Positions 1-9,877 of a stretch of DNA of 64,000 bases are shown here, one piece after another. Numbering within the stretch: position 1 is the first letter of the stretch; every line of letters begins with the position of its first letter. The stretch comes from Aaosphaeria pasadenensis. Lineage: Eukaryota > Ascomycota > Dothideomycetes > Pleosporales. The notes beneath the pieces were generated by a model that made no database searches, was not told the origin of the DNA, and saw only the letters and a program-made list of their open reading frames with translations. A program made the translations under genes and the position numbers. Where the stretch lies: the NCBI GenBank assembly GCA_022813625.1, contig JAKLMB010000015.1:434001-498000 (forward strand), given 5' to 3'.

Positions 1-488
1 GGGGTTGTTTGTATCCTTTCATCTTAGCACCTTCGTATATGCGTGCGCTATCCGAAAAGTCCGAAAAGATCTAATCTTTCTGTTATCAGTGCACAACAAC
101 ACCGAAGGTGTTAAATCGTATATATGACTTCAATTGTGTAGGCAGTCACGAGTAGGTACTAGATAGCTGATATCTGACTGCCTAGGTACTTGATTAGACC
201 AGGTCTGTGCTCAAGCTCTGAGTTTCATCGATGATCGACTTCGTATTGTACCACATGCCAAATCGCAGTCGCTCACTCAGCAAATCCATGGACCGCGCGT
301 TGTCAGGCGTAATTGATCTTCCTACACAGTAATTGATTGACTGTTTAGATTCCCTCAACTCCGAGATCATTCACCTGACGACGACTGTTCCCGAGGCCTT
401 GTTGTTCATATTGTTGAAAGGGCCTTCTCAACAATCTCATCCCATCTCAATTATCATTCAGACGACTCAATATTTTAACCAGATAGTC
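1..488. other. Non-coding upstream region of first SDR gene
   Basis: No coding frame of useful length is visible here. The last 150 bases run open into the first SDR exon, but a clear ATG at 489 begins the conserved nucleotide-binding sequence, so the upstream part is taken as 5' UTR and promoter. No convincing TATA box is seen. Confidence 0.5.
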
Positions 489-1571
489 ATGGCCTCTACA
501 CAGAAGAAATATGCATTGGTGACTGGGTAAGTTCATCGAAAGAGGCAAATCTTACAACAATTTTCGTATGGCATTCGGCTATTCCCCCACCCAACATCTT
601 GCTGCTTGCCGGACATCCTTCGACTAACCCTCTACGTCGTAACAGCTGCACGCCTGGCGGCATTGGCCATTACTTAGCTCTCGAGTTCGCTGCTAAAGGT
701 ATGTACGATTTCCTGCGAGTGAGATGCTTAAATGAAGGTGGCTTGCAAACCATTGCGCCGAAATACTGACGAGAGGACCTTACCAGGCTATCACGTCCTC
801 GCCACCGTGCGCGACCCCTCCAAATACCCATCCGCACCACATCCCGAGATCACCTATCTCCCGCTCGAAGTAACCTCTCAGCAAAGCATCAATGCCTTGA
901 AAGACGAGGTGACGCGGATCACCAACAATCGCCTCGACATCCTATACAATAATGCCGGCCGAAACTACACAGTCCCAGCGACGGACCTCGACATTGACGA
1001 GGTGCGCGATCTGTTCGAAGCGAACGTATACAGCGTGATGGCCATGACGAAAGCCTTCGTCCCGCTTCTGATCGAAGCGAAGGGCACGATCGTGCAGACT
1101 GGCAGTCTCGCGGGAATCCTGCCGTACGTATGGGCGTCCGCGTACAGCGCTTCGAAAGCAGCGCTGCACGCATTCTCTGACACCCTGCGTGTCGAGCTTG
1201 CGCCCCTGGGTGTCCGGGTCGTGAATGTCATTACCGGAGGCGTCACCAGCAATATCGCGAGGGTGCATAGAGAGCTCCCCGCGGATTCGTATTCTCTGCC
1301 TATCAAGGACGACTACGAGAGGCGGTTGACTTTCAGTCAGCAGTTGGGCATGGATACGCAGACGTATGCGAGGAGCTGCGTGAAGCAGGTTATCGCTGGG
1401 GACCACTGGTATGGAAAGCAGAGGACGATTTGGGAGGGTAAGATGAGCTGGATTGTGTGGGGTGTGTGGTTCTTCCTCCCTCGCGCGGTCATGGACATGT
1501 ATTTCACTGCGAAGTTCAGTCTGTGGAAGTTGAAAGGCACGGTGGGAGGCTCGAACAAGAAGACCAACTAG
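489..1571 (+). CDS. AYR1: Ayr1-like short-chain dehydrogenase/reductase
   Basis: Three exons are proposed: 489-526, 646-698 and 787-1571. They join in frame to a 291-residue protein. The N-terminus carries the Rossmann glycine motif TGCTPGGIG (about residues 12-20), followed by YNNAG (about 84-88), the catalytic Ser near 137 and the YSASK catalytic Tyr/Lys pair (about 150/154). A hydrophobic stretch near the C-terminus (WIVWGVWFFLP) could hold it on a membrane or lipid droplet. The length, the LYNNAG form and the tail fit Ayr1, the NADPH-dependent 1-acyldihydroxyacetone-phosphate reductase of phosphatidic acid synthesis; exact substrate is inferred from family resemblance. Both introns start with standard donors (GTAAGT, GTATGT). 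The gene faces the next SDR tail to tail. Another lipid or ketone-acting SDR is the alternative. Confidence 0.8.
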
Positions 1572-2021
1572 ATTGTAATATCTTATTGAACGTTCTTCTT
1601 CGAGATACCCTGAACCTCAGCGGCATGTCGTCGGATTTAAGGATCCACGCCGGGGAAAATATAACATTCTTTCTCGCTGCACCTCCATGCCATGTTCTCA
1701 AGGGAGGCCACTCTCCCTTATATACTGCAGACTTGGAGTCCAGTTGCTCTTTTCTTCTACATTATAGACTGCCGCAATAGCCAAAAACATGGACTTTTCC
1801 TCTCGTTCCACTTTGCCACAAGTACTGTGTATGGTGAAGATCTTTCTTAGAATTCTGCGTAGCGCCCTTGCAATGAGAGACTGCCTGGCCCAATGAACGC
1901 CGTGGATATAAATGCAATAGTCCAGCATATCCCAATAATGATTATCATGGCACAAGAAAGGTTGAGGTGATGCAATATAACTACTAATAACATCTCATCG
2001 TTCAAGATACCATATCTACAT
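1572..2021. other. Convergent intergenic spacer between two SDR genes
   Basis: The spacer holds the 3' ends of the two convergent SDR genes. It is A/T-richer than the flanking coding sequence, with short open frames only. I see no RNA gene or repeat in it. Confidence 0.5.
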
Positions 2022-3079
2022 CTACCACTCCTCATGCTTAAGATCCTTCCAAAAACCCCCCGTCTCCCCATTAATATCCTTCAACGCCAACATAACCGGC
2101 GTCTGCGCCCCCTGATCTGGCGTCAACGTCCCATTATGCCTCGTCATATCCGTGTCCACATAACCCGGACAGCAAGAATTAATCAACACCGTCCCTCCCT
2201 TCTCCCTTTCCGCCCTCGCAAGCGCCCGTGTACCCGCGATAAGCCCCGCCTTCGACGTCGCGTACGCGGCGCTGGGGAACCCAGCTTCGGACTGCGTCCC
2301 TGCCTCCACGGCTGCGGTGAACTCTTGCATGAGTGCGTCGACGTCGGATTCTGTCTTTGAGGCAAGGAAGCGGTTGCGTATGGTGGGCGAGAAGATTTTG
2401 AGTTTTCCGGCCATGCTGGCGACGTTGACGATGCGGCCGTGGGGTTTTAGGAGGGGGAGGAAGGCGTGGCATGCGCTGAGGGTGTTGTAGTAGTTGCAGC
2501 CGAGCGTCTTCTTCACGACGTCGATGTCTGGATTCTCGTTAGCAAGGTCATTCAAACTACCTCCAACTCTACCTCATTCCTATAACAATCAAAGGAAAGT
2601 GCTGAACCCTACCAAATCCGTTCAACGCAATCCCCGCATTATTAATCACAAAGTCGATCCCGCCCTCGTGCTTTTCCCCCAGGTGCTTCACAAACTTCCC
2701 CACACTGTCCTCCTCGGTAATATCGAGGGCATGATACTTAATCTCCGCGAGCCCGCCGTCAGACGCCAATGCCTTTGCCTCCTTGAGCTGGGAGTCCTGC
2801 TGGAGGCTTTGCAGGGCGGCTTCGCCGCGAGATTGGTCACGGGACGTAAGGTAGATTAGTAGGGGTCCGGTGTTGGTGGGTGAGGTTGGGTATTGGAGGG
2901 CAAGTTGGCGGACTGTTTGGATATGGTGTTAACAGCATCGTTCATTGTTATGGTAAATATATTACATACCTATTGCATACCCGATACCCTGCAATGGGTT
3001 AGATGTTGAGATGATGATATGGCGGGGGGTTGCTTACTTTGTTGGCACCGGTGACTACGCCAATTCTACTATAAGACAT
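2022..3079 (-). CDS. Carbonyl reductase (CBR1-like) SDR
   Basis: Four exons on the minus strand: 3079-3038, 2988-2970, 2912-2613 and about 2566-2022; the sum is a multiple of three and gives about 301 residues. It starts MSYSRIGVVTGANKGIGYAIV, the glycine-rich NAD(P)H site, continues with a conserved NNAGIA block and the YATSK catalytic motif, and closes with PGYVDTDM. This order and the insertion after the cofactor site resemble carbonyl reductase 1, an NADPH-dependent reductase of ketones and quinones. The acceptor of the last intron is uncertain: the reading frame needs a GAG acceptor at 2567-2568, or one six bases further on, rather than a usual YAG. The 19-nt second exon is small but both its sites are good. 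Physiological substrate unknown. Confidence 0.78.
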
Positions 3080-3686
3080 TTTCTTGCTGGAAATCTAAAA
3101 GAAAATGGTTTAGTTCCAAAAGATATTTTTTCAAGATTATATATTTGCAATGGCCGTTGAGTGTGATGAATGATGTCAGTTCTTAAAGTGGTTGTTTGAC
3201 TATAGTGCACGGGCTAGTCCTGACTAGAGTTGGTTAAATATCAGAACATCTTCAGGATTACAAATCAAATAAAGAGCGGTGGAATTATCATATATACTCC
3301 TAATAAATGTAACGCGAGAAGCTACTGTTCTGATTTAGATACTTATCTTGGCGTCTCAATTGGAGATAGACCTCTCCAAGCAAGTTACAGATACATCTGT
3401 AGCAATGTTTGGAACAACTGGAACAGACGAGCAAACAGCTTTGTAAGAGATAAGTTCTAGTTCAAATTCGACACGGAAACAACTATGAAGGTATGGAAAG
3501 TACGTTCTCCAAATAATCACTGATAAGAAGGGGCAATTTGAATAGGCGCTTCTTCGTTCTTCCTTCAGGGCTTGAGTCCAATGTAGTAAGTATTGCTTTC
3601 TTTCCTAGTTTTCCGTGGTACAGTTGGAAGTTTAAAATGAAAGCAAGCTGCTGCGTGCTCACACACGTTTGACGTCCATATCAGTC
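3080..3686. other. A/T-rich non-coding region
   Basis: This stretch separates the start of the carbonyl-reductase-like gene from the end of the orphan gene to its right. It is A/T-rich. A 76-residue open frame at 3230-3460 has no recognisable motif and no splice context, and I do not call it. It presumably includes the promoter of the SDR to the left. Confidence 0.45.
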
Positions 3687-5632
3687 TTACTCTGAGACTA
3701 CAGTGATACGAGGATTCTGCCCAATTCGGAACCACCAACACATGAAGCCAGACATAGGAAAGACACGATCACCTTGGGCCACATCCACATCCGTAGGGTG
3801 GTATTGTGAGAAGCGAACCTGGACCCATGCGTAAGTTCGAACAACGACCCACTGGGGATTATCGATCCACTCCGACTCCGGCCAATCTAATCTGTATTGC
3901 CCCAAAATCTCGTCGTGGTCATTGTATCGCAGAAGCACACCCTGGCAATCGTCGTTCCATGAGCACGTTCGAACGCGTTCAACTGAAGAAAGTGGGGCTC
4001 CTGAGTAGAACCACTGAAATTCTTCAGTCCAAGAACTAATTGGCTCAACTTGTCCCTGGGTACGGCGAGCTGGAAAATCCGGTCGAGCTATTGGTAGGCC
4101 CCCTCCTTGACCAACGCCTTCGCTGGTAGCACCAACTACCTGCCTTGCGCCAGTTTGATCACGTACATTGTAATAGAGCCCACGGGGTGGACGCCGCGAC
4201 AATGATTCCATAATTGCCTCCTCTTTGGCTTGTGGGTGGTTTTCGTAAGCAACTCCGATCCAGAGTAGCTTCTTGTCAGTTCGAAGCTAGTACAATCATT
4301 AGAAGGACTGTGATACAGGACTTGGTTTCTTACAATGAATGCTATGTTTCCAACGCCTGCAGAATCACTCTGAACGGACCATAGTTCAACGATGTTTTCG
4401 TCTGGTTTTCGTAATGGACAGTATATCCACGCCGCATCTTCATCAGCTTTTGAATAGTCCTCAGCCCGGTCTGTTGCACCCCCGTGACTTATGATTGCGA
4501 GAAGTTGAGTGGTCCTGAAAGCAAATGATATGCCTGTTGTTGTGTCGTGTATTGGTACGTAGTGAAGATATGTTTTGTAATTTCTGAGTAGCCGCGGGAG
4601 TTGGGGGCCTGGATAAAGAAGCGCTTTAGAAGAGTTCCAGTGAATGCTGTTCAGGCCTGCGGCACTGTCGGCGATCTCTTTGAGAAACACGCCCTACGAG
4701 CTATCAGTATATCAATCATCCTTCTCAAGCTGCAATGAATGTACCTTTGAATGTATTTGTATCCTACGCGGTAGGGCCATGGCATACAACCATTCTCGAT
4801 CAGATTTCCAATCCGGGAGCGAATCAAGGGAAGAATGAAACTCCACGCGAGTGACTCCGATAGTGTTAAGCCAGACGACGAGGAACCCACCTCGAACGGT
4901 AGCTGGCTTCAGCAAGACCGAGTCCTCGACTTCTTCATCGAACAACCCAGTGAGGTATGTCGTGCTGCCAATGCGAATGGAAGTCGCGAAGATTTCATCT
5001 TCACTCGACACTGAGGAGTTCCAATCTTGGTCAAACTCGAGATTCGCAAGTAGTTTGAAAGTGTCTCCAAAAAGGATGAAAAGAGTCCGTAAAGCACAGT
5101 CCTCTTTAACGTCGGATATGATGATCTGGAGAATTTCCTGCGGCAGGTCACAAAGCCGACCTAGCAACTCCCAGACGTTATCATGACGTGGCCATGCACG
5201 CAAGATTCTTAAAATGGTCGCAGGGCAGAAGGAAGACTGTAAGACCTCCGTCTGGCTCCATATCACAGACGGCCCAGGTGCAATTGGAGCCAGTGCCTTT
5301 CCCATATCCCAAATTTTTGTCCACAGGTCTTCGATAGCTGTGGGATTGCTACGCACCTCGCAAGGCTGAGCGCCTCGCAGTATCTGTAAGATGCCTACGC
5401 AAAGATCGTGAGCGAGGAACGTTAGAGGTGCCCCTTTGCACTTTTTGCAAGCCGTATTCGAACAGCTGCTATTCGGAGGCAGACGTTCCAAGTCATCCTC
5501 TTGAACTACTTGCAAACTTAGTAGACATTCTCCCGTTCGATCGAGGAATCATCACATACCAAGCCAGCCGTCATCCACATGTCCGAAACATAGCACACAG
5601 GTTCGACTGTGCGTACGGAAGTGTGTAATCAT
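3687..5632 (-). CDS. Orphan fungal protein with F-box-like segment
   Basis: Four exons are proposed: 5632-5560, about 5508-4745, 4693-4334 and 4286-3687, giving about 598 residues in a consistent frame. The first exon starts at ATG 5632 and contains a CVLC pair; the second opens with CSNTACKKC, so a small N-terminal metal-binding site is possible. Around residue 150 the sequence LCDLPQEILQIIISDV resembles the start of fungal F-box-like domains (LPxEI..IxxxL). The rest is a long Trp-rich region without a domain I can name; WIGVAYENHP is preserved across the third intron, which supports the model. Such proteins often serve as substrate adaptors, but that is inference. No signal peptide or membrane segment is seen. 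The first intron's acceptor could be either of two AAG sites nine bases apart. Confidence 0.7.
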
Positions 5633-6074
5633 ATCTAGTACTCTGCAGTCGATTCGGCGGTTTTCAGATAGCATGAAAGGACAAACATTGAAAGAACATC
5701 GGTGCCAGAATAAAACCTGTCGGTTGTACAACGTTGCGGCGCTCTTGGCGTAGCGCCAACCTTCTGGATATCGACAGCATCATTATTGTAAAATCCCCAA
5801 GCTTCAGCGACTACGTGTCTACTACCGATAGATATGTTATCAAGTCATATGAATCGTAAGAAATGTCCGGAATCCATGACATGAGGCTTCATAAAAGGTG
5901 TGTTGTAGTTGCGTTTCGCGGCGTTAATTAGAGTGCATTATCCATCTTACAGGGGTCCAGAGTACAGTGGAAGAAAAATCACGAGAGTGCCATTACGATC
6001 TACTACTTTGCAATTCGCGTAAACATCTGGAAAAAGGGACAAACTTTTTCAAATAGCAGCGTCCAGTCAACTGT
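5633..6074. other. Intergenic spacer
   Basis: This lies between the start of the F-box-like gene and the stop of the first RBR gene, both on the minus strand. It presumably holds the promoter of the former and the 3' UTR of the latter. No further gene or repeat is seen. Confidence 0.45.
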
Positions 6075-7394
6075 CTAGGAACTCGGGGATAAAATTAGGA
6101 TTTCCTCTTCGTTAATCTGACCTTGATCGGACCAATATAAGGTTTCAGCCTCGCGAATCCGACCATGATCGGAGAATTGTGCTTGTTCCAAGGCATCTTC
6201 CCACTCCTGATGCTCATGCGTTAAGTTGTATGGAACAAGTCTCTCTCTAACAACGGTTGCTCTAGGTGTGAGTTCCCGGAGCAGTCGATCCTCGAAGAGA
6301 TCATGCCAGTTCCCAGTATCATCTTCTGCGTCCTCTTCCTCGTCCTCGTAATCTTCATCATCTTCGTCATCAGAATCATCATCCTCTTCGCTTTCTTCGT
6401 CCCCCTCCTCTTCGGTCTCCCATTCTTCGTCTTCATCGACTGCGTCTTCTCCTTCTCGAGCACCCAACCGATCCGCTCCGCCCATGTATACCAGATTGTA
6501 ACCGTCGTCCCACCAAGTGCCAAGAAAATGCCCTTCGCCATATGCCTGTAACATCCTTTCCTGCTGGGGCTCCTCGACAACGGCATCGTCATCTTCTGGC
6601 TCCAATTCGTCCCAAAAGCGAGCCGCACCATCTCTGTTTAGACCCGTGTCACGATGAAAGCCGTCCTGGTTGAAACCCTCGTCGTCATATACTGGCTGGC
6701 CGTATCTGGGGCAGCCATGCAGTCCCAGCCAGCGTTTGCCGCATATGTAGCAGAACTCGTAGTCGCATATGCAGGTTATGTGGTTGCAGGCATCGGCGAG
6801 CTCGACCATGTTTCCGCATCTGTCACATTGCTTGAAGTTGTGTTCCTTGCAGAAGGCCAGGAACGACTCGTCCTTCTCCGTATTGCACGCGTGCGCCGAG
6901 TGCTCTGGATTCGGTCTTGATTCGCACTCCCTGCAGCCGGCGATTCTGCATGCTCGGTCGAAAAGAGACTTTCCGCACGTTGTGCAGGTGAGATCGAGAC
7001 AGTCGACACAGCGCGCGTATTGGACTCCATCCAAGGTGCGGCAGTAGATATATGGGTGGAGGAAGTTTCCGCATTCTTCGTTCGCACAGTATACCCGGGT
7101 TCTGGGGTGCATACGGTACTCCTGCCCTTTTGCCTGGTACCGCAGGCACGTCAAGATTGGCAAGAGCTTCGGAACGTAATCGTTGAAGTAGCCAATTTCT
7201 ATGAATGTGCCACAACATTTTACAGGCCACAGGGACTCATTGTTCGTTGCACACTCGAAGGTGAACTTCAGACACATAGACTGTGGGTCCTGGCAGACGT
7301 AATGGCGGTTGCAGCCGAAAGGTATGAGAGGCATCTCTTCACTGCCAGTGTCGTAGCACACGAAGCACTCCGGGGCTTGGCCAGTGTCAGGCAT
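6075..7394 (-). CDS. RING-IBR-RING (RBR) E3 ubiquitin ligase-like protein 1
   Basis: A single exon codes for 439 residues. RING1-like ligands are C10, C13, C28, H31, C34, C41, C60 and C61; the C-x6-C spacing after the His is wider than usual. An IBR-like block (about 103-157) with CANEEC and CVDC..CTTC follows, then a RING2-like block with CDRC at 190-193, the presumed catalytic Cys at 203 in DACNHITC, and FCYICG at 214-219. In RBR ligases this Cys carries ubiquitin as a thioester before transfer; that activity is inferred. After RING2 comes a Gly/Asn-rich motif (GFNQDGFHRDTGLNRDG, about 240-256) shared with the paralogue 1.6 kb away, then a strongly acidic stretch (about 317-359). No membrane segment is present. 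Presumably cytosolic or nuclear. Confidence 0.85.
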   Translation of the reverse strand: MPDTGQAPECFVCYDTGSEEMPLIPFGCNRHYVCQDPQSMCLKFTFECATNNESLWPVKCCGTFIEIGYFNDYVPKLLPILTCLRYQAKGQEYRMHPRTRVYCANEECGNFLHPYIYCRTLDGVQYARCVDCLDLTCTTCGKSLFDRACRIAGCRECESRPNPEHSAHACNTEKDESFLAFCKEHNFKQCDRCGNMVELADACNHITCICDYEFCYICGKRWLGLHGCPRYGQPVYDDEGFNQDGFHRDTGLNRDGAARFWDELEPEDDDAVVEEPQQERMLQAYGEGHFLGTWWDDGYNLVYMGGADRLGAREGEDAVDEDEEWETEEEGDEESEEDDDSDDEDDEDYEDEEEDAEDDTGNWHDLFEDRLLRELTPRATVVRERLVPYNLTHEHQEWEDALEQAQFSDHGRIREAETLYWSDQGQINEEEILILSPSS

Positions 7395-8222
7395 GCGTGT
7401 ATAGGGACGTGAGACAGATTGGCAAAAGAATTGCTGGTAGGTACTGTTTGTATAGTCGGTCTCTTATCCACGTCTCTGTCGTGATATGTCCTGATGGCCT
7501 GTCAGTTCCTCAATGAGATGTACGTACGATACGTACAGGCGTAGATCCATGTGAATGTCTAGATCGCTCTAAGATATAAGGTGCAATCGGCGTTGAGCGA
7601 TGAGCCTTCTGATGATGGGCATCCGGTGCTGAAATGCCTTTATCTGAGTAATGTCCAATGTTGAGTAGATTCAGAGATGAAGGCGATTCTCAGCTTTTAT
7701 ACCCAAACCTGTTGACCCAAGCAATTGTGCAGCGCAACAATATTTGTGACATGGTACTAATGTTGGAACATTTCGACTCGACCAGGTTTGGATAGTGCAA
7801 TATGATTAGTTCCGTGGTACTGGTGATGGAAACTTGGTAGAATTCAATAAAAACTGGATTGGTATCCAGAAAATGAGGTATTGGTCTCCATGAACGACAG
7901 CAATACCTATAATTGATGCAGTGAAGACTAAAATTTCTGTTTTATTGGGCGTCGTAACACGTCCTCCTTCTATGATGAATGTCTCAATGATTCATTATGA
8001 TCAAACCTACCCTAGCAACCATTTTACCGCATGCGTGTGAAGTACTATTGGTGTGGTGGGATTTAGGAACGAATCATCTGGATGAGAAGATAGCACATAT
8101 GCGAACAATGGCCATTGTTAGAAGGCTGGGTGCGATATTAGCATTCGGAACCGGCAAAGTTCTGAACTATTGAAGATAATCATGAGGGAACAGGATTTCT
8201 CGTGTTAGCTAGGTGCATGCTA
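7395..8222. other. Non-coding region between RBR paralogues (left part)
   Basis: About 830 bases upstream of the first RBR gene, A/T-rich, with only short open frames. It should contain that gene's promoter. I see no second RBR copy or fragment in it. Confidence 0.45.
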
Positions 8223-8575
8223 TCAAATTTGTCTGGTCAGTGGTTCAAGGTGGTGGGAGAGAATAGCTGAGTACGCTGAACATCGGACATTGTTAATGGA
8301 AGCTAGAGAGCAGGCTCCGTTCAACTTTTGAGAGGGAAATAACATTGGCGCCAAGGAGAGTGTCTCTATTGGAGACACTGTCTTTGGGAAAGCTTACTTG
8401 TTTTGTCCCATGGTAGAGCCTGCATGGCAGTGATATCGGCAAGTTTCGATAATCCGTCCGTCAGATGCTCTGAGGAGAAATCCTTGTTGAGATGTGCTAA
8501 GGGATAATCCTTGTTGGGTTCCGGAAGTATGGTTGTTGGGTATGGTTCTTGGCTGAGGCCGGAAATGTCATTCAT
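8223..8575 (-). CDS. Possible small spliced gene, 76 residues
   Basis: A tentative two-exon gene: exon 1 8575-8398 and exon 2 8275-8223. The intron has a GTAAGC donor, a plausible branch site (CATTAAC) and a TTCAG acceptor; the joined frame is a multiple of three. A TTAAATAAG sequence lies roughly 40 bases upstream of the ATG. The product has no signal peptide, no membrane segment and no recognised domain; it contains two copies of a short NKD-x(3/4)-HL pattern. It could equally be a chance open frame. Transcript data would decide. Confidence 0.25.
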
Positions 8576-9007
8576 CGTGATCAGGTGAACCGCTGCGTCT
8601 TCAGTCCCCCTTATTTAACCTGCAATGGGAAGCACATGGGCTCTTCTTCCCTCACCAGATGTAAGTTACTGTCTGGAGAAACCTCGACCTTGACTAGCAT
8701 GGACTGTTATTCCTTGTTACTCCACAAGACTGAACTACCTATTCACTGTCAAATTTGAGATTTTCTTAAGTCAAACTTCACTTTCATTTATTATTACAGA
8801 GAACTATTTTTGAACCTGAAATAACCCACCCTTCTAATATCGTCAGGAACTAGAATTACACACTTGGATGAAGGTTTCCAGGCGTCAGCAAGATAGGTGA
8901 AATTGACACTGGGGTCGTACCCTCCATCATTCAACGGTCTCTGACGTTCATGCTTGAAGCCTTGACTGCTGTCAATCAACCGATCATTGAGACTTTGCCT
9001 ACAACGC
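8576..9007. other. Non-coding spacer upstream of small ORF
   Basis: This spacer separates the small minus-strand ORF from the stop codon of the second RBR gene. Open frames on both strands are short and lack motifs. No repeat is seen. Confidence 0.4.
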
Positions 9008-9877
9008 TCATTCCTCCATAAGCTCATTTATTTCGTCCATGACTTCGTCCTCATCAAATGCATCAAAGTCGTCAAGTCCATGTCCCGTGCTCCCGTATTC
9101 GTTTCCGTTCCTGTCAAGTCCAGTGTCTCGGTGATAACCACGCTGATTGTACCCGTCCTTGTCGTAGATCGCCTTGCCCTGGGTAGGGCATCCATGTACA
9201 CCCTTCCACTCCTTGCCACAAATGTAACAGAAGGCCGTCCTGCAGGGGCAGAACATACGGTTGCAATCCTTCGTGAGCTCAATCTTGCGGCCGCACCAAG
9301 GGCACTCTTGGAGGTTTCCTGCCTTGATTTCCTCCTTGAACTTGCGCTCCTCCTTGGAGATCTTGCACTTGTGAGCCCTGATCGCGACTATGAGTTTGCT
9401 TGCGCACCTGTCACAGTTAGGCTTGCCGCAATCGCGTCCACCGCGGAGATTCACGCGACACTTGACACACGTGCAGGTGCTACAATCTCCGCAGTGCACA
9501 ATCTTCTGTCCCGCTACGTCATGGTGCTTGTCCGGGTGGATGAAGGCAGCACATTTCGAATTGGAACAATAGGTCCGCGACTTGGGCGGAACGCGCCATT
9601 CTCTTTCCCTGCTCTCATACTTGGCAAAGAGTTTCTCGGGGATGAGAGGGCGATATTCTTCGATCAGAGGAATCTCCTCGCAACATTTAGCAGGAAACAT
9701 GCCCTCGTCATGGGTCGCAACTCGGAACGTGTGCGCCAGGCATTGTGAATCTGGATCTTGGCATACGACGTGATGGCCGCAGGGTAAGTGAATGAGAGGT
9801 ATAAGATCGCTTCCCTTGTCGCCGCAGACGAAGCAGTGCGAGCGGTAAAACCTTGAACCTGGTGGAACAGCCTGCAT
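9008..9877 (-). CDS. RING-IBR-RING (RBR)-like protein 2, paralogue of RBR 1
   Basis: A single exon of 289 residues. The architecture follows the neighbouring RBR protein: RING1-like Cys/His (C15, C18, C33, H35/H36, C39, C46, C65, C66), an IBR-like block (CSNSKC at 104-109; CGDC..CTCVKC at 129-140), and a RING2-like block (CPWC 192-195, DCNRMFC 204-210, FCYICG 216-221). C205 sits where the ubiquitin-accepting Cys is expected, but the residue two positions on, usually His in CNH, is Arg here. The tail has the same GYNQRGYHRDTGLDRNG motif and a short acidic end, without the long acidic domain of RBR 1. It is probably an old tandem duplicate. It may be an E3 ligase with altered catalysis or a non-catalytic binding protein. 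Confidence 0.83.
   Translation of the reverse strand: MQAVPPGSRFYRSHCFVCGDKGSDLIPLIHLPCGHHVVCQDPDSQCLAHTFRVATHDEGMFPAKCCEEIPLIEEYRPLIPEKLFAKYESREREWRVPPKSRTYCSNSKCAAFIHPDKHHDVAGQKIVHCGDCSTCTCVKCRVNLRGGRDCGKPNCDRCASKLIVAIRAHKCKISKEERKFKEEIKAGNLQECPWCGRKIELTKDCNRMFCPCRTAFCYICGKEWKGVHGCPTQGKAIYDKDGYNQRGYHRDTGLDRNGNEYGSTGHGLDDFDAFDEDEVMDEINELMEE

Noticed and set aside
3230..3460. 76-codon plus-strand frame
   Set aside because: A/T-rich chance frame without motif or leader.
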